In this document: piece after piece, positions 8,706 to 17,246 of the stretch
Numbering within the stretch: the first letter of the stretch is position 1
How the letters are laid out: every line of letters starts with the position of its first letter
Assembly: GCA_903912445.1 (NCBI GenBank)
Contig: CAIWHP010000011.1
Span: forward strand, 1 to 64,000
Length of the DNA stretch: 64,000 nucleotides
Direction of reading: 5' to 3'
DNA from: an uncultured Lentisphaerota bacterium
Lineage (GTDB): Bacteria; Verrucomicrobiota; Kiritimatiellia; CAIQIC01
The notes under the pieces: model-generated
What the model was told of the DNA's origin: nothing
Databases searched by the model: none
The model's input: the letters and a program-made list of their open reading frames with translations, nothing else
Translations under genes and position numbers: made by a program

Positions 8706-8707
8706 GC

Positions 8708-11692
8708 ATGCCTACATGGCCGAAGAAAACACCGTCCCACCCGCAAAAAAAACGCACACAGCCGGCGCCAAAAAAAACTTCCGCGATCGTCGGCATCGGG
8801 GCCTCGGCGGGCGGCCTGGAGGCTGTGACGGAGCTGCTGCGGCAGTTGCCGACGAATCCGGGCATGGCCTTTGTGGTGATCCAGCACCTCGATCCAAACC
8901 ATGGCAGCGCGCTGCCCGCGCTGCTGCAGCGGGCCACGTCCATGCCGGTCATGGAAGCGAAGCACGGCGCGACCGTGGAAGCCAACTGCGTCTACGTGAT
9001 TCCGCCCAACCGGACCCTCCGCCTGGCCAAGCGCCGGCTCAAGGTGTCGCCGCGATCCGCCGCGCATGAACTACATATGCCGGTGGACAGCTTTCTGGAG
9101 TCGCTGGCCGAAGAGGAAGCCGACCGGGGTGTGGCCGTCATCCTGTCCGGCAACGGCTCGGACGGCACGCGCGGCACCCTGGCCATCAAGGCGGCCGGCG
9201 GAGTGACGTTTGCGCAAGATGAAAAGTCGGCCAAGTACACGGCCATGCCTGGCAATGCCGTCGCGGTTGGCTGCATCGACTTCGTCATGCCGCCCGCGGC
9301 CATAGCGAAAGAGCTGGTCCGGTTGGCCGGGCAGGCGTCGTTCGCGGCTGTGACCAGCACGCCTGCCAACCACAAACCCCGCACCGAGGAGCAAGCCTTC
9401 GAGCGGATCGCGGCGCTGCTGCGGCAGCGCTGCGGGGTGGACTTCACCCACTACAAGCGCGCCACGCTGGACCGCCGCATCCAGCGCCGGATGGGGCTGC
9501 GCAGCATCGCCAACTTGCGGAATTATGCCGAATACCTGCAGCAACATGCGGCGGAGACGCAGGAACTGTTCAACGACATCCTGATCCATGTAACCGGTTT
9601 CTTCCGCGACGCGCAGGTCTTCCCGCTCTTGAAAAAGAAGGTGTTCCCGCGGCTGCTCAAGGGACGGAGCCCGGACGCGCCCCTGCGCATCTGGGTGCCG
9701 GGCTGCTCGAGCGGCGAAGAAGTCTATTCCCTCGCCATCGTGCTGATGGAGTTTCTGGCCGACCGGCAGGTCGCCATCCCGGTGCAGTTTTTCGGCACGG
9801 ACATCTGCATCGCGGCATTGGACCGGGCGCGCGCCGGCTACTACCCCGCCAGCATCGCCGCCGAGGTGTCGCCGGAGCGGCAGCGGCGGTTCTTCACCAA
9901 GACCGAGGGCGGTTTCCGGATCAGCAAGGCGATCCGCGAGCTCTGCGTGTTCGCCCGCCAGAACCTGGTGGCCGATCCGCCGTTTTCGAACCTCGACCTG
10001 GTCAGCTGCCGGAATGTGCTCATCTACCTCGGCCAGGAACTGCAGCGCAAAGTGTTCCCGGTGTTTCACTACGCCCTGCAGCCGAACGGCTTTCTGCTGT
10101 TGGGGGTGGCGGAAACCACCGGCGCCCACGCCGACCTGTTCACACTCGTGGACAAGCAGGCCAAGCTCTACGCGAAAAAGGCGACCGTGGTCCGCCGGGG
10201 ACTGGCTCTCGCCACCCTGCTGCCGGCGCCGAGGCCGGAGCCCGCGCCGCGCGGCGTGACCGGCGCGCCGGGCGTCCCGCCCATGCCCGAGATCCAGAAA
10301 CAGGCCGACCGGGTGACCCTGGCGCACTACAGTCCGCCGGGCGTGATCGTCAACCGGAACCTGGAGGTGCTGCAATTCCGCGGACACACCGGGCCCTATC
10401 TGGAACACGCGCACGGCGAGGCGAGCTTGAACCTGCTAAAAATGGCCCGCGAGGGGCTCGCGACGGATTTGCGCGCCACCCTCCTCACGGCCCTCAAGCA
10501 GGACGGTCACGCCCGGCAGGAAGGCGTGCACCTCAAGCGCAACGGCCGCCTGGTCACCATCACCATCGAGGCGGTGCCGTTCTATGTGCCGCCATCGCAG
10601 GAACGGTACCTGCTGGTCACCTTCGATGAAGCGGGCAGCGCAGCCCCGCCGCCCGCCGGCGGCGGGAAGCCGGCGAACCGGAAGGAGCGCGCCGCCCGCC
10701 AGGCGGAGGAGGCCCCAGAACTGACCCGGTTGCGTGAGGAACTGGCGGCCACGCGGGAGTCCTTGCAGAGCATCATCGAGGAACAGGAGACGACCAACGA
10801 GGAGCTGCGCTCGGCCAACGAAGAGATCATGTCCAGCAACGAGGAACTGCAAAGCACCAACGAGGAACTGGAGACGGCCAAGGAGGAGATGCAGTCCACA
10901 AATGAGGAGCTCACCACGCTCAACGACGAACTGGAGCATCGCAACACCGAGATGGGCCGCGTCAACAACGACATCCTCAACCTGATGGCCAGCGTCCAGA
11001 TCCCCATCGTCATGGTCGGCCCGGACCTGCGTATCCGCCGGTTCACGACCATCGCCGAGAAAACGCTGAACCTCTGCGCCGCCGACCTGGGCCGCCCGAT
11101 CGGCGACCTCAAGCTCAAGGTGCCGGTCCCCGGCATCGAGAAGCACATCGCCGAGGTCATTGACTCGCTCCAGACGCGGCAGATCGAGGTCAAGGATGAA
11201 CAAGGGCATTGGTGGTCGGTGCGCATCCGGCCCTACAAGACCACCGACCGCAAGATCGAAGGCGCCATCGTTGTGTACGTGGATATCGACCTGCTCAAGA
11301 TGGGCATGGAGCGGATGACCACCACGCGCGAATACGCCCGGGCGATCATTGCGACCGTGCACGAGCCGGTGCTGGCGCTGGATCGCAACCTGGTGTTAGA
11401 GGCGGCCAACGAGGCGTTCTACAAGATGTTTCATGTGCAGCCGAAGGACACCTTGAACCGGCGCATCTATGAACTGGGCAACGGCCAATGGGATCTGCCC
11501 AAGCTGCGCACCCTGCTGGAGGACATCCTCCCGCACAACGCCACCTTCGAGAAGTTCGCCGTCGCACACACCTTCCCGGCGATCGGCCGGAAACGGATGC
11601 TGCTCAATGCCCGCCGCCTGGCCTGCGGCGACAACGAGACCGACATGATCCTGCTGGCGATCGAGGACGTGACCGCCAAGGCATCCAAATGA
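8708..11692 (+). CDS. CheB-CheR-PAS fusion sensory protein
   Basis: 994 residues, start supported by GGGAGGGA six bases upstream. Residues 25-210 are a CheB methylesterase domain with the catalytic triad visible: Ser33 in GASAGG, His60 in QHLDPNHGS and Asp at about 153 in SGNGSDGT. No receiver domain precedes it. Residues 225-500 are a CheR methyltransferase (KRATLDRRIQRRMGL, TGFFRD, and the SAM-binding WVPGCSSGEEVYSLA at about 328). A PAS-like region, a long Glu/Asn-rich coiled coil (about 668-751, repeated NEEL units) and two further PAS domains follow. No kinase domain is present. Its stop overlaps the start of the histidine kinase by ATGA, so the two are translationally coupled. No CheA, CheW or chemoreceptor gene is in the window, so it more likely modulates the neighbouring kinase than chemotaxis. 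Confidence 0.9.
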   Translation: MPTWPKKTPSHPQKKRTQPAPKKTSAIVGIGASAGGLEAVTELLRQLPTNPGMAFVVIQHLDPNHGSALPALLQRATSMPVMEAKHGATVEANCVYVIPPNRTLRLAKRRLKVSPRSAAHELHMPVDSFLESLAEEEADRGVAVILSGNGSDGTRGTLAIKAAGGVTFAQDEKSAKYTAMPGNAVAVGCIDFVMPPAAIAKELVRLAGQASFAAVTSTPANHKPRTEEQAFERIAALLRQRCGVDFTHYKRATLDRRIQRRMGLRSIANLRNYAEYLQQHAAETQELFNDILIHVTGFFRDAQVFPLLKKKVFPRLLKGRSPDAPLRIWVPGCSSGEEVYSLAIVLMEFLADRQVAIPVQFFGTDICIAALDRARAGYYPASIAAEVSPERQRRFFTKTEGGFRISKAIRELCVFARQNLVADPPFSNLDLVSCRNVLIYLGQELQRKVFPVFHYALQPNGFLLLGVAETTGAHADLFTLVDKQAKLYAKKATVVRRGLALATLLPAPRPEPAPRGVTGAPGVPPMPEIQKQADRVTLAHYSPPGVIVNRNLEVLQFRGHTGPYLEHAHGEASLNLLKMAREGLATDLRATLLTALKQDGHARQEGVHLKRNGRLVTITIEAVPFYVPPSQERYLLVTFDEAGSAAPPPAGGGKPANRKERAARQAEEAPELTRLREELAATRESLQSIIEEQETTNEELRSANEEIMSSNEELQSTNEELETAKEEMQSTNEELTTLNDELEHRNTEMGRVNNDILNLMASVQIPIVMVGPDLRIRRFTTIAEKTLNLCAADLGRPIGDLKLKVPVPGIEKHIAEVIDSLQTRQIEVKDEQGHWWSVRIRPYKTTDRKIEGAIVVYVDIDLLKMGMERMTTTREYARAIIATVHEPVLALDRNLVLEAANEAFYKMFHVQPKDTLNRRIYELGNGQWDLPKLRTLLEDILPHNATFEKFAVAHTFPAIGRKRMLLNARRLACGDNETDMILLAIEDVTAKASK

Positions 11693-14600
11693 AGCCGGCG
11701 GCCACCCAGCCTCGCAAGGGCACCCCGGCAGCCCTGCCGGCCTGCGCGCATTGCAGCGCACTGAGCCAGGAACTGCAGGAGGCGCGCGAGCAGCTCGCCG
11801 TGCTGCAGGTGGACGTGACGCAGGCGGAACGCGACGCCCTGGAAACCCTGCGCGAGCTGGAGACCTCCCGCGAACAATACGCGGAGCTCTATGACTTTGC
11901 GCCCAATTCCTACCTGATTCTGGACCGCAATGGCATCATCCGCGATGCCAACCTGACCGCCGCGGAACTGCTGGGCGTGGACCGCCTCAAGCTGCGCGAT
12001 ACCCCCTTCCTGCGGTTCGTCGCCACGCCCGACCGCCACCACTATCTGCAGCATCTCAGCCGCTGCCGGCGCAGCCGCTACCCGGCCCAGCTGGCCACCG
12101 ACCTGACCCTGACCTGCGCCGGCGGCCCCCGTCAGATCCACCTGCTGAGTGTGCCCGACCACCGGAGCGGCCCCATCCCGCGTCAGATCCGCTATCGCAC
12201 CTCGATGGTGGACCTCAGCGAGATCCAACGCGCCGAACAGGCCCTGCGCGACAGCGAATCCAGCTACCGGCTCCTTTTCGAGCAGAACCCTTCTTCGATG
12301 TATGTCTTTGGCGAGAATTCCCTGGACATCCTGGACGTCAACGAGGCGGCCCTGCGGCTCTACGGCTACTCGCGCGAGGCCTTCCTCGCGATGACGATCA
12401 AGGAGCTGCGTCCGCCGGAGCTTGTGCCCGCGGCGCTGAGGGCGATCCGCGTGCAACGCCGGCGGCTGCGCACGCTCAACCGCCAGCAAGCCGGAAGTGT
12501 GCCGCTCTTCGGCGGGGAGTGGCGCCATGTCAAACGCGACGGCACCGTGTTTGACGTGGAGACCAGCACCAGTGCCATTCAGTACGCTGGCCAGCCGGCC
12601 CGGCTGGTGCTGATCAACGACATCACCGCCCGCAAGCAGGCCGAGGCGGCCCTGCGGGAATCCGAGACCCGCTATCGCACCATCTTCGACCAGGCGGCCG
12701 ATGGCATCGTCGTGTTTGATGCGGCGACCCTGTCCCTCATTGATTTCAACGACGAAAGCTGCCGGATGCTGGGGTACTCGCGCCAGCAATTCGCCGGAAT
12801 GAAGATCTCCGACCTGGAGGCCCTCGAATCCCCTGCCGAAGTAAAGCGCCACGTGCGGAAGTTCACCATGGACCACATCGCCATCTTTGAAACGAAACTG
12901 AGCACCGGCACAGGCGCCCTGATGGACATAGAGGTCCGCGCCAAGGTCATCTATCGGAGCGCCAGAAAAATGATCCACTGCATCTGGCGCGATATCACCG
13001 CGAGCAAGCAAGCGGATTCAGCCTTGCGGCACCGCCTGGAGCTTGAACAATTGTTGGCGAAGGCGTCCAACCACCTCGTAAATGTGCCTGCGGTGGACTT
13101 GGACACGACAGTCAACGACGTGCTGGCCGATGTCGGGCGTTTTCTGAAGGCGGACCGGTGCTTCTTGTTCCGTGTCACCGAGAATCTCGCCATCGCCAGC
13201 AACTCGCATGAGTGGTGCGGCCCAGACATCCGTGCCCAGCGGGCCGACCTGCAGAAGGTCCCCATCGGCAAATTCCCTTGGTTGCTGGCACGGCTACGCG
13301 AAGGCAAACCGCTGAATATCCCTCGCATGACGGAGATACCGCGAGCAGCTGTGGCTGAACGGAAACTCATGAAGCAGGGGCAAGTCCAATCGACCCTCAT
13401 GGTGCCCATCCGCCACAGCGGCAAGTTGAGCGGCTTCATCGGTTGCGACGCTGTCCGGGACGAACGCCAGTGGCCCGCGGCTGATGCCCGATTACTGCAA
13501 ATGATCGGCGTAATCCTCGCCGACGCCCAAGCCCGTTGCCAGGCCGATGAGGCTCTGCGCAGCGCCGCCCGGGAATGGTCGACCACGTTTGACGGCGTCT
13601 CCGATGCCGTCTGGTTGCTGGACGCCGACCAGCGCATCCTGCGCAGCAACAAAGCCGCGGTGGCGCTGTTCGGAAAAACGTCCCCGCAGGAACTGCTGGG
13701 CCGTCCGTGCTGGGAGCTTGTGCATGGCACCGCCCAGCCGATCCCCGGATGCCCCGTGACACGCATGAACCGCACCCGCCAACGGGAGACTTTGGAACTG
13801 GCGAGGGGAGAACGGTGGTACCAGGTGACGGCGGATCCCTTGCTGGCGCCGGAGGGCACCGTGCGCGGCGCCGTCCACATCGTCAGCGACATCACCGCGC
13901 GCAAGCTGATCGAAGAAAAAATTCGCAACATGGCCGCGGAGCTGGAACGGCGGGTGGTCGAGCGCACGGCGGAAGTGCAGCGTCTGGCGGCCATTGTCCA
14001 GCACAGCAGCGAGCTGATCTGCCTGGCCACCCCCGATATGCAGTGCGTCTTCCTCAATGACTCCGGAGCCAGGATGCTCGGCATCGCCGCGGCCGACATC
14101 GGCCAGCATGGCCTATTCGATTTCCTGCCCGAAGAGGGGCAGAAGCGTGCCCAGACAGAAATCTTGCCGCTGCTGTCGCAAGGGCAGGTGTGGCAGGGTG
14201 AAATGCGCTATCGCAACCTCATGACGGGCACTTTTCTCCAGGTAGCGTTGTCAGCCTTTCCCATTCCCGACCCGGCGACGGGCCAGCTGCGCTACCTGGC
14301 CATGACAGCGGTTGATATCAGCGGCCGCAAGGATCTCGAACAGCAGATCCTGGAGATCAGCGACCGCGAACAGCGCCGGATCGGCCACGACCTGCACGAC
14401 AGCGTCGGCCAGCATCTGGCGGCGCTGAAGTTCATGAGCGCCACGCTCAGCAAACGACTGGCCAGGCACAAACTCGCCAGCGCACTCGGCGCGGCAGAGA
14501 TCGAACGCGAGTTGCAGCTCGCCATCGAGGAAGTACGCACCATCGCCCGCGGCCTGCACCCCGTCCGGCCCGATGGCGAGAGCCTGCGGTCCGCCCTCCA

Positions 14601-14994
14601 CGAGCTGGCAGCCGGCGTGACCAGGCTGTTCAAGGTGCCCTGTCACTTCGCCTGTCCCGACCGGACGGCCGTGCACGATTTCCACGCCGCCACGCATCTT
14701 TTCCGCATAGCCCAGGAGGCGGTCAGCAACGCCGCCCGCCATGCCCGGCCCCGGCACATCTGGATCCGGCTCCAGCAGACCCACGGCAGGGTCCGGTTGA
14801 GCATCGAGGATGATGGCTGTGGCCTGCCGACCGAAGCCGGCCGGCCCAAGGGCATGGGTTTGCGGATCATGAGTTACCGGGCGTCGGTCATCGGCGCACG
14901 CTTCACGCTGGCGCGCCGGCGGAGCGGCGGCACCCGGATCACCTGCGAGTGGAAGCCTAGCCCCCAAGAGAAAGCGGTGCCCCATGCCCCCTAA
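11689..14994 (+). CDS. Multi-PAS/GAF sensor histidine kinase, NarL (HisKA_3) type
   Basis: 1101 residues; the start overlaps the previous stop by ATGA. A coiled coil (25-70) leads into about five PAS domains (roughly 65-180, 185-315, 320-440, 620-740, 760-880) with a GAF domain at about 445-615 (LKADRCFLFRV, SGFIGCDAV). The transmitter is HisKA_3: EQRRIGHDLHDSVGQHLAAL, phospho-acceptor His about 900. A short GHKL ATPase follows with NAARHA, DDGCGLP (about 1040) and KGMGLRIMSYRA. There are no membrane segments, so it is a cytoplasmic sensor; ligands of the PAS/GAF domains are unknown. It overlaps the response regulator by 11 bases, giving a coupled CheBR-kinase-regulator unit. Confidence 0.9.
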   Translation: MKPAATQPRKGTPAALPACAHCSALSQELQEAREQLAVLQVDVTQAERDALETLRELETSREQYAELYDFAPNSYLILDRNGIIRDANLTAAELLGVDRLKLRDTPFLRFVATPDRHHYLQHLSRCRRSRYPAQLATDLTLTCAGGPRQIHLLSVPDHRSGPIPRQIRYRTSMVDLSEIQRAEQALRDSESSYRLLFEQNPSSMYVFGENSLDILDVNEAALRLYGYSREAFLAMTIKELRPPELVPAALRAIRVQRRRLRTLNRQQAGSVPLFGGEWRHVKRDGTVFDVETSTSAIQYAGQPARLVLINDITARKQAEAALRESETRYRTIFDQAADGIVVFDAATLSLIDFNDESCRMLGYSRQQFAGMKISDLEALESPAEVKRHVRKFTMDHIAIFETKLSTGTGALMDIEVRAKVIYRSARKMIHCIWRDITASKQADSALRHRLELEQLLAKASNHLVNVPAVDLDTTVNDVLADVGRFLKADRCFLFRVTENLAIASNSHEWCGPDIRAQRADLQKVPIGKFPWLLARLREGKPLNIPRMTEIPRAAVAERKLMKQGQVQSTLMVPIRHSGKLSGFIGCDAVRDERQWPAADARLLQMIGVILADAQARCQADEALRSAAREWSTTFDGVSDAVWLLDADQRILRSNKAAVALFGKTSPQELLGRPCWELVHGTAQPIPGCPVTRMNRTRQRETLELARGERWYQVTADPLLAPEGTVRGAVHIVSDITARKLIEEKIRNMAAELERRVVERTAEVQRLAAIVQHSSELICLATPDMQCVFLNDSGARMLGIAAADIGQHGLFDFLPEEGQKRAQTEILPLLSQGQVWQGEMRYRNLMTGTFLQVALSAFPIPDPATGQLRYLAMTAVDISGRKDLEQQILEISDREQRRIGHDLHDSVGQHLAALKFMSATLSKRLARHKLASALGAAEIERELQLAIEEVRTIARGLHPVRPDGESLRSALHELAAGVTRLFKVPCHFACPDRTAVHDFHAATHLFRIAQEAVSNAARHARPRHIWIRLQQTHGRVRLSIEDDGCGLPTEAGRPKGMGLRIMSYRASVIGARFTLARRRSGGTRITCEWKPSPQEKAVPHAP

Positions 14995-15682
14995 TAAACA
15001 GCCCGCCTCGCCCGCCAGCCGAATCCGTGTCTTCTTGGTGGACGACCACCCGCTGCTGCGCCACGGCATCGCCGAGAGCATCGGTGACGAGCCCGACATG
15101 GAGATCTGTGGCCAAGCCGGCTCGGCGGCGGAGGCCATGCCAGCCATCGCCAGCAGCAAGCCCCAAGTTGCCATCGTGGACATCTCCCTGCCGGGGCGCG
15201 ACGGGATCGAACTGGTCAAGGATCTCAAAGGCCATTTTCCAAGCATACTGATCCTGGTGCTGTCCATGCACGAAGAATCCCTCTACGCCGAACGCGCCTT
15301 GCGGGCCGGGGCCGCTGGCTACATCATGAAGAGCGCCTCCACCGACACGCTGATTCAAGCCATCCGCAAAGCGCGCGCCGGCGAGATCGTGGTGGGCCGG
15401 CGCCTGGTCAACCGGATGTTGACCCGGATCGCGACAGGCGCGCAGGCCGCGGATGTCGCTCCGCTAGAATGCCTCACCAACCGGGAGCTGGAAATTTTGC
15501 GCCTTTTGGGCCACTGCCGGCTGCGCCGTGAGATTGCCCAGGAATTGCATCTCAGCGTCAAAACGATCGAATCCCACCAAGCCAACATGCGCGAGAAGCT
15601 GGGTCTCGGCAACATTATCCAGCTGCGCAAATTCGCCGCCGAGTTTCTCTGCTCCGAGGCGGCGGGGCGGCCCTGTCCTTAG
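14984..15682 (+). CDS. NarL/LuxR-family response regulator
   Basis: 232 residues. The receiver domain (13-135) has the acidic pair in FLVDDHPLLRHGI, phospho-acceptor Asp66 in VAIVDISLPGRDG, and Lys in GYIMKSAS. The C-terminal LuxR-type HTH spans about 164-222 (LTNRELEILRLLG, REIAQELHLSVKTIESHQAN). It overlaps the 3' end of the kinase gene by 11 bases and is its evident partner. The target genes may be the stress-type genes just downstream, which is inference from position. Confidence 0.93.
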   Translation: MPPNKQPASPASRIRVFLVDDHPLLRHGIAESIGDEPDMEICGQAGSAAEAMPAIASSKPQVAIVDISLPGRDGIELVKDLKGHFPSILILVLSMHEESLYAERALRAGAAGYIMKSASTDTLIQAIRKARAGEIVVGRRLVNRMLTRIATGAQAADVAPLECLTNRELEILRLLGHCRLRREIAQELHLSVKTIESHQANMREKLGLGNIIQLRKFAAEFLCSEAAGRPCP

Positions 15683-15847
15683 GACATTGCCTTAGGAAAA
15701 GTACAGGCCATCGCCCGATTTACCGGTGAACCTTCCCTGCGTACTGTAGCGGCGTGCAGCAGCAGCACTACATTCGTTTGGATCGAAAAGGATCTGTTGT
15801 GCCTGCCTTTTGTCACAGGGGGCGGTACTCAACGAAAGGAAAACATC

Positions 15848-16048
15848 GTGAGTTCAACTAACCATGCGCAGCCCACACACGAAGAGATTGCCCTGCGGGC
15901 TTTTCAGTTATGGACCCAGGAAGGGCAACCCTTCGGCAACGGCGATCGACACTGGCTGCAGGCCGAGGCCGAAATGAAAAACGGCACGCGGGCCGGCGCT
16001 GTAGCCCAGGCCAGCCGACGCGCAAAACGCACGCCCAAAGCAGTGTGA
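15848..16048 (+). CDS. DUF2934 small protein
   Basis: 66 residues from GTG 15848, with AAAGGA upstream. Residues 10-40 match the DUF2934 pattern IALRAFQLWTQEGQPFGN followed by HWLQAEAEM. The function of the family is unknown; it is usually a short domain in soil and environmental bacteria, often near stress or sensor genes. A basic tail ends the protein (RRAKRTPKAV). A longer frame from 15797 exists, but the extra residues do not look conserved. It lies downstream of the response regulator. Confidence 0.75.
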   Translation: MSSTNHAQPTHEEIALRAFQLWTQEGQPFGNGDRHWLQAEAEMKNGTRAGAVAQASRRAKRTPKAV

Positions 16049-16143
16049 AGCGGCGCGCTCCGCCGGTGCCGCTTCCACATTGCGCGCACCGGGGAGTACC
16101 AGGTGAAGCGGGAGTACGGGCGGAAAGAGGAGAGGAAAAGGGC

Positions 16144-16830
16144 ATGCGTTGGTCCTTGAGCGAGATTTCCGGCTACCGCGTCCACGGGCGCGACGGTCGC
16201 GTGGGCACGGTGGCCGATATGTATTTTGACGATGTCGACTGGATGGTTCGTTACCTGGTGGTGAATGGGGCCGACCAGTCCGGTCCGCGCACCTTCCTGT
16301 TGTCGCCGGAGGTGATCTGCAGCACTGACCGGGAGTTTGGTTTGATCTCCGTGTTTTTGAGGATCGCAGCAGTGCACAACAGCCCGGTGATCTCCGTAAA
16401 CGGGCACATCACACAGCAGGATGAACGCAGGCTGCGCGAATACTATGGCTGGCCACACTATGAGCACGCCGTGTCCACCTCTACGCAGACCGACGATGTT
16501 CCGCACCTGCACAGTCTGGCGGCGGTCCTCGGCCATCGCGTCCTCGCCGGCGAAGACGATATCGGCCCCTTGCTCGACTTCGTCATTAACGACCACACCT
16601 GGAAGATTCATTGCCTTGAGGTCGATGCCAGCCGCTGGCTGCACGCCAGCCGGATCTGGATACGATCCGATTGCGTCAAGCAGGTGAACAGGAGCACGCG
16701 CCAGATCGAACTGACCATCCGGCGGAAGGCGGTCTTGAACAGCCCGCCCCCGGACCTCACGGTGTTGTGGCCAACGGCGCACGAACTGCCGGCGGCCGGC
16801 ACCTTCCTCGTGGACACACCCTACACGTGA
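16144..16830 (+). CDS. PRC-barrel domain protein (two barrels)
   Basis: 228 residues from ATG 16144 with a purine-rich GGAGAGGAAAAGG upstream. Two PRC-barrel units are visible: residues 5-40 (ISGYRVHGRDGRVGTVADMY, WMVRYLVVN) and about 127-165 (VLGHRVLAGEDDIGPLLDFV, WKIHCLEVD). PRC barrels act in ribosome maturation (RimM), photosynthetic reaction centres and many stress proteins. The two-barrel arrangement with no RimM N-domain points to the stress-type group. It lies 14 bases before the HPr-like gene, so the two are probably co-transcribed. Confidence 0.8.
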   Translation: MRWSLSEISGYRVHGRDGRVGTVADMYFDDVDWMVRYLVVNGADQSGPRTFLLSPEVICSTDREFGLISVFLRIAAVHNSPVISVNGHITQQDERRLREYYGWPHYEHAVSTSTQTDDVPHLHSLAAVLGHRVLAGEDDIGPLLDFVINDHTWKIHCLEVDASRWLHASRIWIRSDCVKQVNRSTRQIELTIRRKAVLNSPPPDLTVLWPTAHELPAAGTFLVDTPYT

Positions 16831-16844
16831 GAGGCAACTTATCT

Positions 16845-17192
16845 ATGAGCCAAGAAATCACCCTATCGGCCGACAGTACGGAGCTCGCAGACACGCTCGC
16901 CACAGCTGTCGAGGACCACGCCGCGCCGGAGCGGAGCGGTAACTATACCTTTATAGGCACCGCGGGCTGGCGGTTTACCCAGCTCGTCGCCCTGATCAAA
17001 ACGGCATCCATGTTTACCGCGGAGGTCCAGATCCGGAATGATCGATGCACGGTGGACGGCAAAAGCCTGGTGGATTTGCTGACGCTGGGGGTTCGCTTTG
17101 GCGACAAGCTGACCATTCAAACCAGCGGATACGATGCGCAGGAGGCTTTGACGTCCGTCGCCGCTTTGCCATTTTTCACCCCGCTGGCTTGA
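16845..17192 (+). CDS. HPr-like protein lacking the catalytic histidine
   Basis: 115 residues. After a 30-residue N-terminal extension, the rest matches the HPr fold: WRFTQLVALIKTA, FTAEVQIRNDRCTVDGKSLV, DLLTLGVRFGDKLTIQTSG and DAQEALTSV. In PTS phosphocarriers the first helix starts LHARPA with the phospho-acceptor His15; here that position is in GWRFTQ, so no phosphotransfer from enzyme I is expected. The regulatory Ser46 equivalent is kept in DGKSLVDLL. This resembles the logic of Bacillus Crh, which lacks the His and acts only as a Ser-phosphorylated regulator. No HPr kinase is in the window. It sits between PRC-barrel and hybrid kinase genes, suggesting a signalling rather than transport role. 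Confidence 0.7.
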   Translation: MSQEITLSADSTELADTLATAVEDHAAPERSGNYTFIGTAGWRFTQLVALIKTASMFTAEVQIRNDRCTVDGKSLVDLLTLGVRFGDKLTIQTSGYDAQEALTSVAALPFFTPLA

Positions 17193-17246
17193 TGGTTTGC
17201 TCATGGCCGGAGGTTGATCTCGACAGCGGGCAGTACGGTGAAGTTG

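Larger units (their letters stand above)
8106..8707. other. 600-base intergenic region with hairpin and palindrome pair
   Basis: Just after the oxidoreductase stop, a 12-bp stem with one mismatch (8121-8132 against 8138-8149) could end transcription but lacks a T-tract. The palindrome pair of the dispersed element lies at 8267-8310. The rest holds no convincing coding sequence other than a doubtful 40-codon frame next to the CheB-CheR gene. Confidence 0.5.

Noticed and set aside
15242-15262. Half palindrome ttttccaagc in the response regulator gene
   Set aside because: It lies in the conserved receiver strand (HFPSILIL) and has no second arm.
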